Source: a virus
Length of the DNA: 28,824 nt
Virus record (IMG/VR): IMGVR_UViG_3300044998_000190
Coordinates: 1-28,824 of that record
Direction: 5' to 3' (one strand)
A model generated the notes under the pieces. That model saw only the letters and a program-made list of their open reading frames with translations. It made no database searches and was not told where the DNA came from. Made by a program: the position numbers and the translations under genes. The stretch's first letter is position 1. Every line of letters starts with the position of its first letter. Of this stretch, positions 1 through 7,431 are shown in pieces.

Positions 1-120
1 TCCGGCGCCCGCTCCGGCGCCCGCTCCGGCGCCCGCTCCGGCGCCCGCTCCGGCGCCCGCTCCGGCGCCCGCTCCGGCGCCCGCTCCGGCGCCCGCTCCG
101 GCGCCCGCTCCGGCGCCCGC
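1..120. repeat. 12-bp tandem array (TCCGGCGCCCGC) x10
   Basis: Ten perfect head-to-tail copies of the 12-mer TCCGGCGCCCGC begin at the window edge, so the array may continue upstream; a degenerate partial copy follows to about 136. The unit is a multiple of three and is read in frame as alternating Pro-Ala by the ATPase gene that continues downstream. Copy number could change by slippage without breaking the frame. The perfect identity suggests recent expansion or homogenisation. Confidence 0.95.
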
Positions 121-1027
121 TCCGGCGGCGCCCGCCGATGCACTCGCCGCGGCGATCCGCGCGATTGCGGCTGGCACGGTTGCGGCGCCCGCGTTGCCGG
201 CTGAACTGCTCGACCGCCTGACCGCAGTCGAGACCGCGGTTGCGGCGTTGGGCGAACCGCGGCGCCTGATCGTGACGGACGGGGAAGGCCAGCCGCGCGG
301 ACAGGTTATTGAGCGCCATCACGCAGCACTGCCCGATCTGGTGCGTATCCTGACCGCGCGCGGGCCGGACGGTCACGGGCTTTCGGCCTTCCTTGTCGGG
401 CCCGCTGGTAGTGGCAAGACAACTCTGGCGGCACAAGCGGCGCACGTTTTGGGACTGTCTTTCGCCATGCACGGCGCCATGACGGACGCCAGCCAATTGC
501 TTGGCTTTGTGGACGCTGGCGGTACCTATCGCGAAACCGCTTTCGTCCGCGCCTATCGCGACGGTGGGTTGTGCCTGCTTGATGAAGTGGACGCGGGCGC
601 CGCAGACGCCATTCTGGCAATCAACGCGGCGCTGTCCAATGGCCATCTGTCGCTGTCGGACGGCACGGCCGTTCCGCGCCATCCCCGATTTCGGTGCATC
701 GCGGCAGGCAATACGTTCGGCACTGGCGCCACTCTGGACTATATCGGCCGGGCGCCGCTCGACGGTGCGACGCTGGATCGTTTCGTTTTCCTGCCGGTGG
801 ACTATGACGAGGCGCTGGAGCGTGCCCTCGCCGGTAACGACGCATGGGTGGACCGCGTGCAGCGTGCCCGCGCGGCCGCGCGCAAGGCCGGCTTGCGGGT
901 GATCGTCTCGCCCCGTGCCAGTTATCAGGGCGCGGCGCTGATCGCGGCTGGCATGGCGCCGGATCGCGCGGCGGAACTGACTTATCTGCGGGGCCTGGAT
1001 GCTGCGGCGCGCAAGGTGCTGGCATGA
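2..1027 (+). CDS. CobS/MoxR-like AAA+ ATPase with Pro-Ala N-terminal linker (5' partial)
   Basis: The frame is open from the first bases of the window, so the true start lies upstream; a TTG at 194 is probably internal. The visible N-terminus is a (Pro-Ala)n stretch from the 12-bp array, then an Ala-rich helix, then an AAA+ domain. Walker A GPAGSGKT is encoded at about 398-421, Walker B CLLDEVD at about 572-592, a sensor Asn in AAGNTFG follows, and an LDRF arginine-finger-like motif comes later. This pattern is that of the dynein-related/CobS-type AAA_5 family, whose members remodel partner complexes, often with a VWA protein. The stop overlaps the start of the next gene by 4 bp (ATGA), supporting a functional pair. 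The substrate cannot be told from sequence. The family call is strong and the role in the phage is unknown. Confidence 0.88.
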   Translation, partial: PAPAPAPAPAPAPAPAPAPAPAPAPAPAPAPAPAPAPAPAPAAPADALAAAIRAIAAGTVAAPALPAELLDRLTAVETAVAALGEPRRLIVTDGEGQPRGQVIERHHAALPDLVRILTARGPDGHGLSAFLVGPAGSGKTTLAAQAAHVLGLSFAMHGAMTDASQLLGFVDAGGTYRETAFVRAYRDGGLCLLDEVDAGAADAILAINAALSNGHLSLSDGTAVPRHPRFRCIAAGNTFGTGATLDYIGRAPLDGATLDRFVFLPVDYDEALERALAGNDAWVDRVQRARAAARKAGLRVIVSPRASYQGAALIAAGMAPDRAAELTYLRGLDAAARKVLA

Positions 1028-1956
1028 CCGCGCGCGCGTTCAATCCTGCCGATTTGCCCATCCATCCGGCGCCGCATGTCCTGACCGCGGCGCCTGACGG
1101 CACGCATTGGCAACTGCCGGTGTCGCTGGCCCCGGACGGCAAAGGGCCGGCCGGTCTTGTGTCGGTATGGCCAAGCGCGCGCGCGATGCTGGATGCAGTG
1201 CCGGACGGCGCGCTTGCCGCTTTCGTCCGGGAACACGGCGCCGGTTGGGTAGGTGCGGACGCGGCGGCTATCGCCGCGCGCGCAACGGACGGCGCGCCAC
1301 GCTTGCGGGACGTTCTGGCGCCGATCATGCGGCGCCTGACTGTCGACGCGCCGTTGGAAACCGGGCGCCGCGCCCGGGTTGCGGCCGTGGCTGGCACGGC
1401 ACCGCGGGTTGCCGCATGGATTGCAGGACAACCGCGCGCCATGACGCGGCGCGCGGCCGCAACGTCGCCAGTCGCCCCGCTACATGTCGTTGTCGATGCA
1501 ACGTCCGTATGGATAGTTCCGGCGGGTGCAGTCGCGCGGCGCGCTGCGGCGATAGCCGCATGGGTGCAACGCCTGTCGGCCGTTCGGCCGGTTGTGCTGT
1601 GGGGTGCGCAGTATGGTGAGGCAATCGGTTGCCGCGGCCGCTATAGCCTGACGTTGTGGCGGGTGCCGGCTTCGCTCGACCCCGCCCAGCTATGGCCTAT
1701 CGCGGCGCCAGAATGCCCGCGCGGCATTGTAACGACCCTCGGCATCGCGCTTCGCGGCAACGGTGCGGTGTATCTGAAGGGCGCCATGACGCCCGGCGCG
1801 CTTGCGCCGCTGTTCGCGCCGGGCGAGACGGTCGTTTGCCTGCCCGGTATCATGGGCACGGATCACGCGGCCGGGACTTTCGCAACGGACGCATCGACGC
1901 TGGCATGGCTGGAACGGACCAGCGCCGCCGCCGGGTTGCCGCTTCATGTGGCCTAA
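1024..1956 (+). CDS. ATPase-partner protein, possibly VWA-like
   Basis: This 310-aa protein starts at an ATG overlapping the ATPase stop by 4 bp. About residues 155-205 form a beta strand (PLHVVVDATS), an amphipathic helix rich in Ala/Arg and another strand (RPVVLWG), resembling the core of the degenerate VWA-like domains often encoded beside phage CobS-like ATPases (DUF7192 type, from memory). A canonical DxSxS metal site is not clear; DATS is the nearest match. The product is Ala/Arg/Pro-rich. The inference is that it is the substrate adaptor or effector for the upstream ATPase. Immediately after its TAA stop lies a 12-bp repeat array that is open in all plus frames. The function is not established, and the VWA assignment rests on context and a short pattern. 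Confidence 0.7.
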   Translation: MTARAFNPADLPIHPAPHVLTAAPDGTHWQLPVSLAPDGKGPAGLVSVWPSARAMLDAVPDGALAAFVREHGAGWVGADAAAIAARATDGAPRLRDVLAPIMRRLTVDAPLETGRRARVAAVAGTAPRVAAWIAGQPRAMTRRAAATSPVAPLHVVVDATSVWIVPAGAVARRAAAIAAWVQRLSAVRPVVLWGAQYGEAIGCRGRYSLTLWRVPASLDPAQLWPIAAPECPRGIVTTLGIALRGNGAVYLKGAMTPGALAPLFAPGETVVCLPGIMGTDHAAGTFATDASTLAWLERTSAAAGLPLHVA

Positions 1957-2112
1957 AGCGCCGGCCGCAGCGCCGGCCGCAGCGCCGGCCGCAGCGCCGG
2001 CCGCAGCGCCGGCCGCAGCGCCGGCCGCAGCGCCGGCCGCAGCGCCGGCCGCAGCGCCGGCCGCAGCGCCGGCCGCAGCGCCAGCCCGGGCGCCGGCCGC
2101 AGCGCCGGCCGC
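1957..2112. repeat. second 12-bp tandem array (AGCGCCGGCCGC) x13
   Basis: Thirteen 12-bp units start directly after the TAA of the upstream gene; eleven are perfect AGCGCCGGCCGC and two (2077-2088, 2089-2100) are diverged. The unit holds the palindromes GCCGGC and CGGCCG. A 13-bp direct repeat GCTGCACTCCGCT follows at 2111-2123 and 2128-2140. The array could be iterons or a protein-binding array in front of the replication genes, or the remnant of a coding Ala/Pro tail: the +1 frame reads Ala-Pro-Ala-Ala through it to a stop at 2153-2155. Confidence 0.93.
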
Positions 2113-2158
2113 TGCACTCCGCTTTCCGCTGCACTCCGCTGCTGACGTGTTTTAGCTG

Positions 2159-2187
2159 TTGACAGCCGCACAGGACGACGCTACTGT
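2159..2187 (+). promoter_or_regulatory. sigma70-like promoter for the replication operon
   Basis: A perfect -35 TTGACA (2159-2164) is followed after 17 bp by TACTGT (2182-2187), which keeps the key T1, A2 and T6 of the -10 box. The predicted start is near 2194, leaving a leader of about 35 nt before the ATG at 2230. It lies in the only sizeable non-coding gap on the left arm, just after the repeat array, where an early replication promoter would be expected. A host-type holoenzyme is implied. Confidence 0.6.
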
Positions 2188-2229
2188 TATCACGTCTACC
2201 ACGCTATCAGCATTACAGAAGGATCGGCC

Positions 2230-2685
2230 ATGCGCAAGATCGGACCTGTCCCGGATCGCATAGGGACGCTACGCGCTGCCCGCCGTGTGCACAGACTGCG
2301 GCAAGCCACCCTCGGGCTGCGCTACATCCAGACCTGGGTGTCCGCCGATGACGTGGAGCCGTTCCGGCGCGCGGCGCAGGTGTCGTCGCTGCGCGAGGCG
2401 CTGCGGCGGATCGACGACCCCAAGGCGCCTCTCGACGTGGCGCGCGCGGCTGCCAGCCGCCCCGCCCCGGACCTTTCGACCGTGGACCCCGCCACCCTGG
2501 CGCCTGCCGATGCCGCGCATCTGATCGAGGCGCGCGCGGCGGAACAACGCGCGAGCGATCCCGACCTGCATCCTGATACGGCGCTGCGCGAGGTTGCCCG
2601 CGCCTGGGTGCGATACCACATCGCGGCTATCGGCGCGGCTGACGAGCTCGCCGGATGGCGCCCCGGAAAGCCGCTGAGAACCTGA
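2230..2685 (+). CDS. ribbon-helix-helix-like small protein
   Basis: This 151-aa protein has a good Shine-Dalgarno (AGAAGGA, 2217-2223) 6 nt before the ATG. Residues about 20-50 (basic stretch, then RYIQTWVSADDVEPFRRAA) resemble the strand-plus-helix of a ribbon-helix-helix DNA-binding protein. The rest is Ala-rich helix with a Pro-rich break near residue 80. As the first gene behind the replication promoter it could autoregulate the operon, but that is inferred from position only. The stop lies inside the first copy of an 11-bp direct repeat, GAGAACCTGAC (2676-2686 and 2700-2710). Confidence 0.72.
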   Translation: MRKIGPVPDRIGTLRAARRVHRLRQATLGLRYIQTWVSADDVEPFRRAAQVSSLREALRRIDDPKAPLDVARAAASRPAPDLSTVDPATLAPADAAHLIEARAAEQRASDPDLHPDTALREVARAWVRYHIAAIGAADELAGWRPGKPLRT

Positions 2686-2711
2686 CGACCCGAGAACCCG
2701 AGAACCTGACA

Positions 2712-2730
2712 AGAGAGAGAGAGAGAGAGG
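2712..2730 (+). promoter_or_regulatory. (AG)9 dinucleotide tract forming the clamp gene RBS
   Basis: Nine AG dinucleotides plus a final G end 5 nt before the clamp ATG (2736), so the AGAGAGG at 2724-2730 is the only Shine-Dalgarno for this gene. A dinucleotide run at this place is a known type of slippage-prone site, and extra repeats would leave the SD spacing unchanged while altering upstream mRNA context. The function is an inference; the tract itself is plain in the sequence. Confidence 0.7.
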
Positions 2731-2735
2731 CTACC

Positions 2736-3968
2736 ATGAACACGAAAACGACCCTGATCCTGTCGCCCGCCGGTGTCGGCGCTGTGCTCGACGCCCTCAA
2801 GGGGTTGATCCCCTCGGGCATCGTGCGCGCCAAGGATGGCGTGATCGTCTACCGCTGCGGGCTGCTGTCGCTGTCGCCCGCCGGCGCCCCGCTGGTGCGG
2901 ATCGTGACCGATGACGACGCCCTGGAAATCAACCTGGGCGACGGCGCGCACCTGGACGGCGCCCCGGGCGGTGTCGAGATCGCCCCGCTCGTCGCTGCCC
3001 TGCGCGCTGCCAAGCCGCTGTGCGCTGCCAGCGGGCAACCCTTCCTCGTGGTGCTCGACCACGACAGCGGCGCCGCGACCTGCCACACGGGCGACAGGCA
3101 GTTTGCGGCGCATTTGGGCCGGTGCGTGCCGGACGGCGACTTTCCGCGCCCGGTGTGGGTCTATGCCAAGACGCCCGATGCGGTGGCGCTGCCCGCGTCC
3201 CTGCTGCGCGCGGTGCTGGCACACGCCGCGCCGCATATCAGCACCGAGGAAACGCGCTACTACCTCAACGGCGTCTATCTGCACCGCCGCGCTGGCGCCG
3301 ATGGCCCGCTCCCGGCGTTCGACCTGGTGGCCACCAACGGCCACACGCTCGGCCACGCCCGCGTCACTGTCTCACCGCTGACCGACGATGCCAGCCCTGC
3401 CGACATCATCTTGGGCGCCGAGACGGTGAAGTGGCTGCTGGCCGCGCTGCCCGACGCTGGCGACGATCTGGTGACGCTGACCACAGGCCCGCGCCTGAAA
3501 GTCGGCGGGTCGCTGGTGGAGGTCTCCGCGCCCGGCTGGCACCTGACGGCGCGCGGTATCGACGGCAGTTTCCCCGACTACGCTCGCGTCATGCCTGCCA
3601 TGCCGTCCGATCCCGCGACCATCGGCAACGCCGCGCAGATGACCGTTGCCGCGCTGGCAAAGGCGCCCCGCGACGGGACACAACCTGTTGCGCTGATCGC
3701 GGCACCGGCCGGCGGTCAGGCGGTCGTCCTGTCGGCTGACACGCCCAAGGACGCGCGCCCGGACTGCACCGCCGCCTACAATGCCCAGTATCTGGTCGCC
3801 GCGTTCGGGGGGCTGCGCAACGTCACCGCCGGACTGGCGCGCAGGGCCGTCGCCGCCCCGGTCCGGTTCCACAACCCGGGCAAGGGCGAGCCGTGCCGGA
3901 TCGAGCCTGCGGCGCTGTTGCCCGGTATCGAGGCGGCTTGCGCGGTCGTCATGCCGATGCGCGCGTGA
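2736..3968 (+). CDS. dnaN: DNA polymerase III beta subunit-like sliding clamp
   Basis: This 410-aa protein is a DnaN-type processivity clamp, a ring that tethers polymerases and repair factors to DNA. Recognisable family signatures are HISTEETRYYLNGVYLH at 167-183 (domain 2), DLVATNGHTL at 196-205, GSFPDYARVMP near 300 (compare the bacterial RFPDYRRVLP) and the C-terminal VVMPMR, which matches the end of E. coli DnaN almost exactly. It is somewhat longer than the bacterial protein (366 aa in E. coli). The ATG at 2736 is chosen for the AGAGAGG SD just before it; in-frame codons extend upstream to 2655 but overlap the previous gene. Its position in the replication run suggests it serves the phage polymerase. 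Confidence 0.93.
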   Translation: MNTKTTLILSPAGVGAVLDALKGLIPSGIVRAKDGVIVYRCGLLSLSPAGAPLVRIVTDDDALEINLGDGAHLDGAPGGVEIAPLVAALRAAKPLCAASGQPFLVVLDHDSGAATCHTGDRQFAAHLGRCVPDGDFPRPVWVYAKTPDAVALPASLLRAVLAHAAPHISTEETRYYLNGVYLHRRAGADGPLPAFDLVATNGHTLGHARVTVSPLTDDASPADIILGAETVKWLLAALPDAGDDLVTLTTGPRLKVGGSLVEVSAPGWHLTARGIDGSFPDYARVMPAMPSDPATIGNAAQMTVAALAKAPRDGTQPVALIAAPAGGQAVVLSADTPKDARPDCTAAYNAQYLVAAFGGLRNVTAGLARRAVAAPVRFHNPGKGEPCRIEPAALLPGIEAACAVVMPMRA

Positions 3969-3982
3969 AAGGACACCCGATC

Positions 3983-4279
3983 ATGTTCGAGCGTTACGAC
4001 TTCGAGCGCCTCACGGATGGCGCGATGGGCTGGCTGTGGTGCGACCCGGTGCGGCTGACTGCACTGCACCCCGCCCCCGGCGGCAAGGACCGCCTGGGCT
4101 GGTATCTGGTCTGCACCTTCGTTGACGTGGTGGAGGGCGAGGACCGCTGGTATCTGCGCGTCGTCGATCCCCGGGAACATCCCGAGGCAGGCGACATGGT
4201 ATGCGATCCGCACAAGTTCCACGGGCACCCCTACACGCGGCTGCACCCGCCGCCGTCCCTGCATCCTGTCGAGGTCTGA
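3983..4279 (+). CDS. hypothetical small protein
   Basis: This 98-aa protein starts at an ATG with AAAGGA about 10 nt upstream, 14 bp after the clamp stop. It is rich in Trp, Pro and His, with no membrane segment or signal peptide. A central WYLVCTFVDVVEG/RWYLRVVDP pattern looks like two beta strands, suggesting a compact beta fold. Its composition and its place between the clamp and helicase genes support a real gene in the same operon. I do not recognise the family. Confidence 0.75.
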   Translation: MFERYDFERLTDGAMGWLWCDPVRLTALHPAPGGKDRLGWYLVCTFVDVVEGEDRWYLRVVDPREHPEAGDMVCDPHKFHGHPYTRLHPPPSLHPVEV

Positions 4280-4281
4280 CC

Positions 4282-5622
4282 ATGCCAGCCCCGACCGATA
4301 CCCGGCCCCTGCTGCCGGTGCAGGAAGCCGACGCGGCCTTCCTCGTAGCAGGGCGCCACCGCGCCCTGTTCTCCGAGCCCGGCACGGGCAAGACGTTCAC
4401 GGCGCTGGAAGCCCTGCGGCAAAGCGGGCTATGGCCTGCGGTCGTCGTAGGCCCGCCCATCGCGCTGGGCATGTGGGCGCACGCGGCGGAAGCACGACTT
4501 GGCGTCAAGGCGTTCGCCGCTGGCGCTGGCACGCGCCCCGAGGACGTGCCAGCAGGAACCGACCTGATGGTGACGACCTGGACGATGGCGCAGAGGCACG
4601 CGGATCGCGTCCGGGCGGCGCGGGCGCTGGTGCTGGACGAGGCCGACGCGCTCAAGGGCACGGACAGCGACCGGACGGCGGCCTTCTTCGGCAAGCGGCT
4701 GCACATGCGGGACTGTCTGGCAGAGAACGCCGAACAGGTCTGGTGCCTGACAGGAACGCCGGTTCGCCGCTATGCGGATGACCTGTGGCCATGGCTGCGG
4801 GCGCTGCATGGTCAGGTGACCGCGACGGTCGGGCAGGCGCGGACGCTGCCGGAGTTTCAGGCCCGCTATTGCGTTCTGGCATCCCGCCAGTATCACCCCC
4901 GCCAACCGCCGCGCATGGTGACGACCGGCAACCGCAATCCTGAGGCGCTTCACGCCCTGATCTACGGGCAGAAGCTGGCAGTGCGGCGCCGCTTGCAGGA
5001 CGTGGCGCCCGACCTTCCCCCGGTCACGCTGCGGGAAGTGACGGTCGAGCACCAGCACAACCGCGCCCTCGTGGAGGCCACCAGGGAGGCGCGCGGTCTC
5101 GGCCCGGATCATCCGCTGATGGCCACCGCGCGGCGCCACCTGGGCGTGGCCAAGGCCCGTTCCGTCGCCGCGCATGTGCTGCGGGTGATCGAGGACGACG
5201 ACCCCGGCCCTGTCATGGTGCTCTACTGGCACCGCGAGGTAGGGGACGCGCTGCGGGCGGAGTTCGACGCCTACAGGCTGCCGACCGTGACAATCGACGG
5301 CCGGACCCGGCTGCCGGACAGGCAACGGATCGAAGTCGAGTTCAACGCCAGACGCCACCCTGTCCTGCTCGGGCAGATCGGCGCCATGGGCGTTGCGATC
5401 AACCTGCAAGAAGGTTCGCACCGGGCGGTGTTCGCGGAAGTCGACTGGTCGCCCGCTGCGCAGGAACAAGCCTTGCGCCGGGTCTGGCGCCTGGGGCAAC
5501 GTCATCGCGTGCAGGTGGATGTGTGCCTTGCGGATCATTCCGTGGACGACGCGGCGCGATGGGTGCTGCGCCAGAAGGCCGAAGGGGCCGACATGATCGT
5601 GGATGGAGGGACGAGAACATGA
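4282..5622 (+). CDS. SNF2-family DNA helicase/translocase
   Basis: This 446-aa superfamily 2 ATPase carries motif I EPGTGKT (32-38), motif II DEAD (119-122), motif III LTGTP (156-160), a motif V-like GAMGVAINLQEG and motif VI WSPAAQEQALRRVWRLGQR (about 389-407). The QALRRVWRLGQR signature is diagnostic for SNF2-type enzymes, which translocate on duplex DNA. It is short, made of the two RecA-like lobes with little else, as is usual for phage versions. It starts 2 bp after the previous gene and overlaps the nuclease gene by 4 bp (ATGA), suggesting joint action in recombination-dependent replication or replication restart. The exact phage role is inferred. Confidence 0.92.
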   Translation: MPAPTDTRPLLPVQEADAAFLVAGRHRALFSEPGTGKTFTALEALRQSGLWPAVVVGPPIALGMWAHAAEARLGVKAFAAGAGTRPEDVPAGTDLMVTTWTMAQRHADRVRAARALVLDEADALKGTDSDRTAAFFGKRLHMRDCLAENAEQVWCLTGTPVRRYADDLWPWLRALHGQVTATVGQARTLPEFQARYCVLASRQYHPRQPPRMVTTGNRNPEALHALIYGQKLAVRRRLQDVAPDLPPVTLREVTVEHQHNRALVEATREARGLGPDHPLMATARRHLGVAKARSVAAHVLRVIEDDDPGPVMVLYWHREVGDALRAEFDAYRLPTVTIDGRTRLPDRQRIEVEFNARRHPVLLGQIGAMGVAINLQEGSHRAVFAEVDWSPAAQEQALRRVWRLGQRHRVQVDVCLADHSVDDAARWVLRQKAEGADMIVDGGTRT

Positions 5623-6722
5623 CCGACGATACCTTGCGCGAGCCGCCCGACCTGCGCGCGCTGATCGAGGGCGCCGCCCTGTCGCGGGTGCTGGTGTCCT
5701 ACTCGGACGCTGACGACAGCCCCGTGGACCGTAGCGCCATCCTGACGGCCTCTGAGGCCGCCACCTGTCTGCGGCAGGTCTGGTATAGGAAATCCGCCGA
5801 AGGCCCATCACGGGGCAACTGGGGACCGCAGGAACGCGGCCACGCGGTCGAGGCGTGGATCGTGGACTTGATCGAGCGGGCGTTACCGCCCCCGGCGCGG
5901 CTCACGCGGCACGGCTGGCTGCAACGGACCCTGATCGACGTTACCCACGCCATCGGCGGCACGCCTGACGGGGTGCTCGTCTTTCCGAACCCCGCGGGGG
6001 AGCCGGTGCGCTGGCTGATCGAAATCAAGTCGGTGGACCCGCGCAAGAACTACCGCGCCATGACCGAGCCGGACCCCGCGCACGAGGCCCAGGTCCAGGT
6101 CAATCTCGCCCTGCTGGCGCTGCGGGGCGAGCGGTGCGAGGGGGCGCTGGTGCTCTACGTCGATGCGTCCGACTTCTCGCAGATGGTGCAATTCGTGGTG
6201 CGCCCCGACGCGCGGCCGTTCAACGAGGCGGCGGCGCGGGCGCGGCGGCTGTTCGCTGCCGAGGACGCGGCCGACCTTCCCGCCGAGGGGCTGCTGTATC
6301 CTGACGGCTGCAAGTGGTGTGCGTTCACGGCGCGCTGCGCCGAAGTGCAGGCCGCGAAGGGCGGTGCCACCCCGAAACCGGCTGGCCCGATGCCGGTGTT
6401 CGAGGCGCGCGGGATCGGCTCGCGGTTGCAGAAGCTGGCAGACAAGAAGGCCCGCCGCGCGCAGCTTGACGACGAGATCGCGGAACTGGAGACTGAGGTC
6501 AAGGAAGCGATGACAGCAAAGGAGGTGACACGATGGGCGAGCGGCGGCTACGTCGCCACGCTCACCCCTGTGGCGGGGCGCAAGACGCTGGATACGGCCC
6601 GTTACATCGAAGCGGCGGGGGTCGACCCCGCGCCGTTCTACAAGACCGGGGCGCCCTCGCTGCGCCTCAAGGTGGAAGCCGTTGACCAAGAGAACAGAGA
6701 ACAAGGAGACGACGCGAAATGA
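5619..6722 (+). CDS. Cas4-like PD-(D/E)XK nuclease with Fe-S cysteines
   Basis: This 367-aa RecB-family nuclease has H75 (RGHAVEAW), D117 (GGTPDGV), E135 and K137 (IEIKS) and Q158/Q160 (EAQVQVN), the expected catalytic set. C50 plus C231, C234 and C240 (CKWCAFTARC) match the four-cysteine iron-sulfur cluster arrangement of Cas4/AddB-type nucleases. A lysine/glutamate-rich helical segment near 290-325 looks like a coiled coil and is followed by a short extra domain. It starts within the helicase stop (ATGA) and overlaps the next gene the same way. It likely resects DNA ends during replication and recombination. There is no cas gene nearby, so a CRISPR role is unlikely. Confidence 0.9.
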   Translation: MTDDTLREPPDLRALIEGAALSRVLVSYSDADDSPVDRSAILTASEAATCLRQVWYRKSAEGPSRGNWGPQERGHAVEAWIVDLIERALPPPARLTRHGWLQRTLIDVTHAIGGTPDGVLVFPNPAGEPVRWLIEIKSVDPRKNYRAMTEPDPAHEAQVQVNLALLALRGERCEGALVLYVDASDFSQMVQFVVRPDARPFNEAAARARRLFAAEDAADLPAEGLLYPDGCKWCAFTARCAEVQAAKGGATPKPAGPMPVFEARGIGSRLQKLADKKARRAQLDDEIAELETEVKEAMTAKEVTRWASGGYVATLTPVAGRKTLDTARYIEAAGVDPAPFYKTGAPSLRLKVEAVDQENREQGDDAK

Positions 6723-7420
6723 CGAACCTTCCCACTCCCTTCGGCCCGTCCAAGGTCGCGCTGCGCGACGTGGACCGGCTGCGCCAGGCGCTTGAGGAAA
6801 GCGACCTGCACGCCCCCGCGGGCGGCGCCCCCGATGGCTCGGTGTTCCTCAACTTTTCCGGAAAGCACGGCGTCTACAAGCTGGGCAGGAACGGCGAGGC
6901 CATCGACCCGGACGACCTGTGGCTCGTCAACATCCTGTCCTTCGAGGACGGCTGGATGTGCTGGAAGGGGAACCAGCCCGTCGCGCAGCGGCTGGCCAAC
7001 ATCTACAGCGGCGTCCACATCCCGACCCCGGACCCGAGCGAGTTCGGGCCGTTCAAGGACAGTGAAGGCTGGATGCCCGCCAAGGGGATGATCCTCAAGA
7101 ACGTCTATGACGGTGTGCAGGCGTATTGGAAGGTCAGCAGCAAGAGCGCCGTGGACGTGTTCGCGGACCTGCGGCGCAACATACTGGCACAGATCGCCAA
7201 GGGCGGGCCGGCGTGGCCGCTGGTGCGGCTCGGCATGGAGAAGTTCGGCCAATACGACAACTGGAAGCCGACCATCAGCGTGCGCGGCTGGCTGTCCGAC
7301 GAGGCGGTGGCGGTGCTGGCCGAAGATCCTGACGCCGACATCGAGGACCTGATCGCGCAGTCCAATCCTGCCCCGGTGCCTGCCCCCTCCCAGGGCACCA
7401 AGGGCCGGCGGCGCCTCTGA
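6719..7420 (+). CDS. conserved-looking phage protein of unknown function in replication operon
   Basis: This 233-aa protein starts 4 bp inside the nuclease gene (ATGA), with GGAG in AAGGAGACG upstream. It is rich in Trp, Tyr and Phe in its centre, with possible beta strands (GSVFLNFSG; WLVNILSFEDGWMCWKG), then an Ala/Pro-rich linker and a basic tail GTKGRRRL. No catalytic motif is evident. Coupling to a recombination nuclease and position just before the polymerase make a single-strand DNA-binding or annealing role possible, but the acidic C-terminal tip typical of SSB is absent. I do not recognise the family with confidence. Confidence 0.82.
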   Translation: MTNLPTPFGPSKVALRDVDRLRQALEESDLHAPAGGAPDGSVFLNFSGKHGVYKLGRNGEAIDPDDLWLVNILSFEDGWMCWKGNQPVAQRLANIYSGVHIPTPDPSEFGPFKDSEGWMPAKGMILKNVYDGVQAYWKVSSKSAVDVFADLRRNILAQIAKGGPAWPLVRLGMEKFGQYDNWKPTISVRGWLSDEAVAVLAEDPDADIEDLIAQSNPAPVPAPSQGTKGRRRL

Positions 7421-7431
7421 CGGCGCCCTCA

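Noticed and set aside
1-120. CRISPR-like array at the window start
   Set aside because: The 12-bp units are directly adjacent with no spacers and encode a Pro-Ala linker in frame.
1656-2162. Arg/Pro/Gln-rich frame through the second 12-bp array
   Set aside because: Its 5' part lies over the partner gene in another frame and its repeats are an accident of the array period.
5619-6722. A CRISPR-Cas adaptation role for the Cas4-like nuclease
   Set aside because: No cas1, cas2 or array is present; the gene is embedded in a replication operon.
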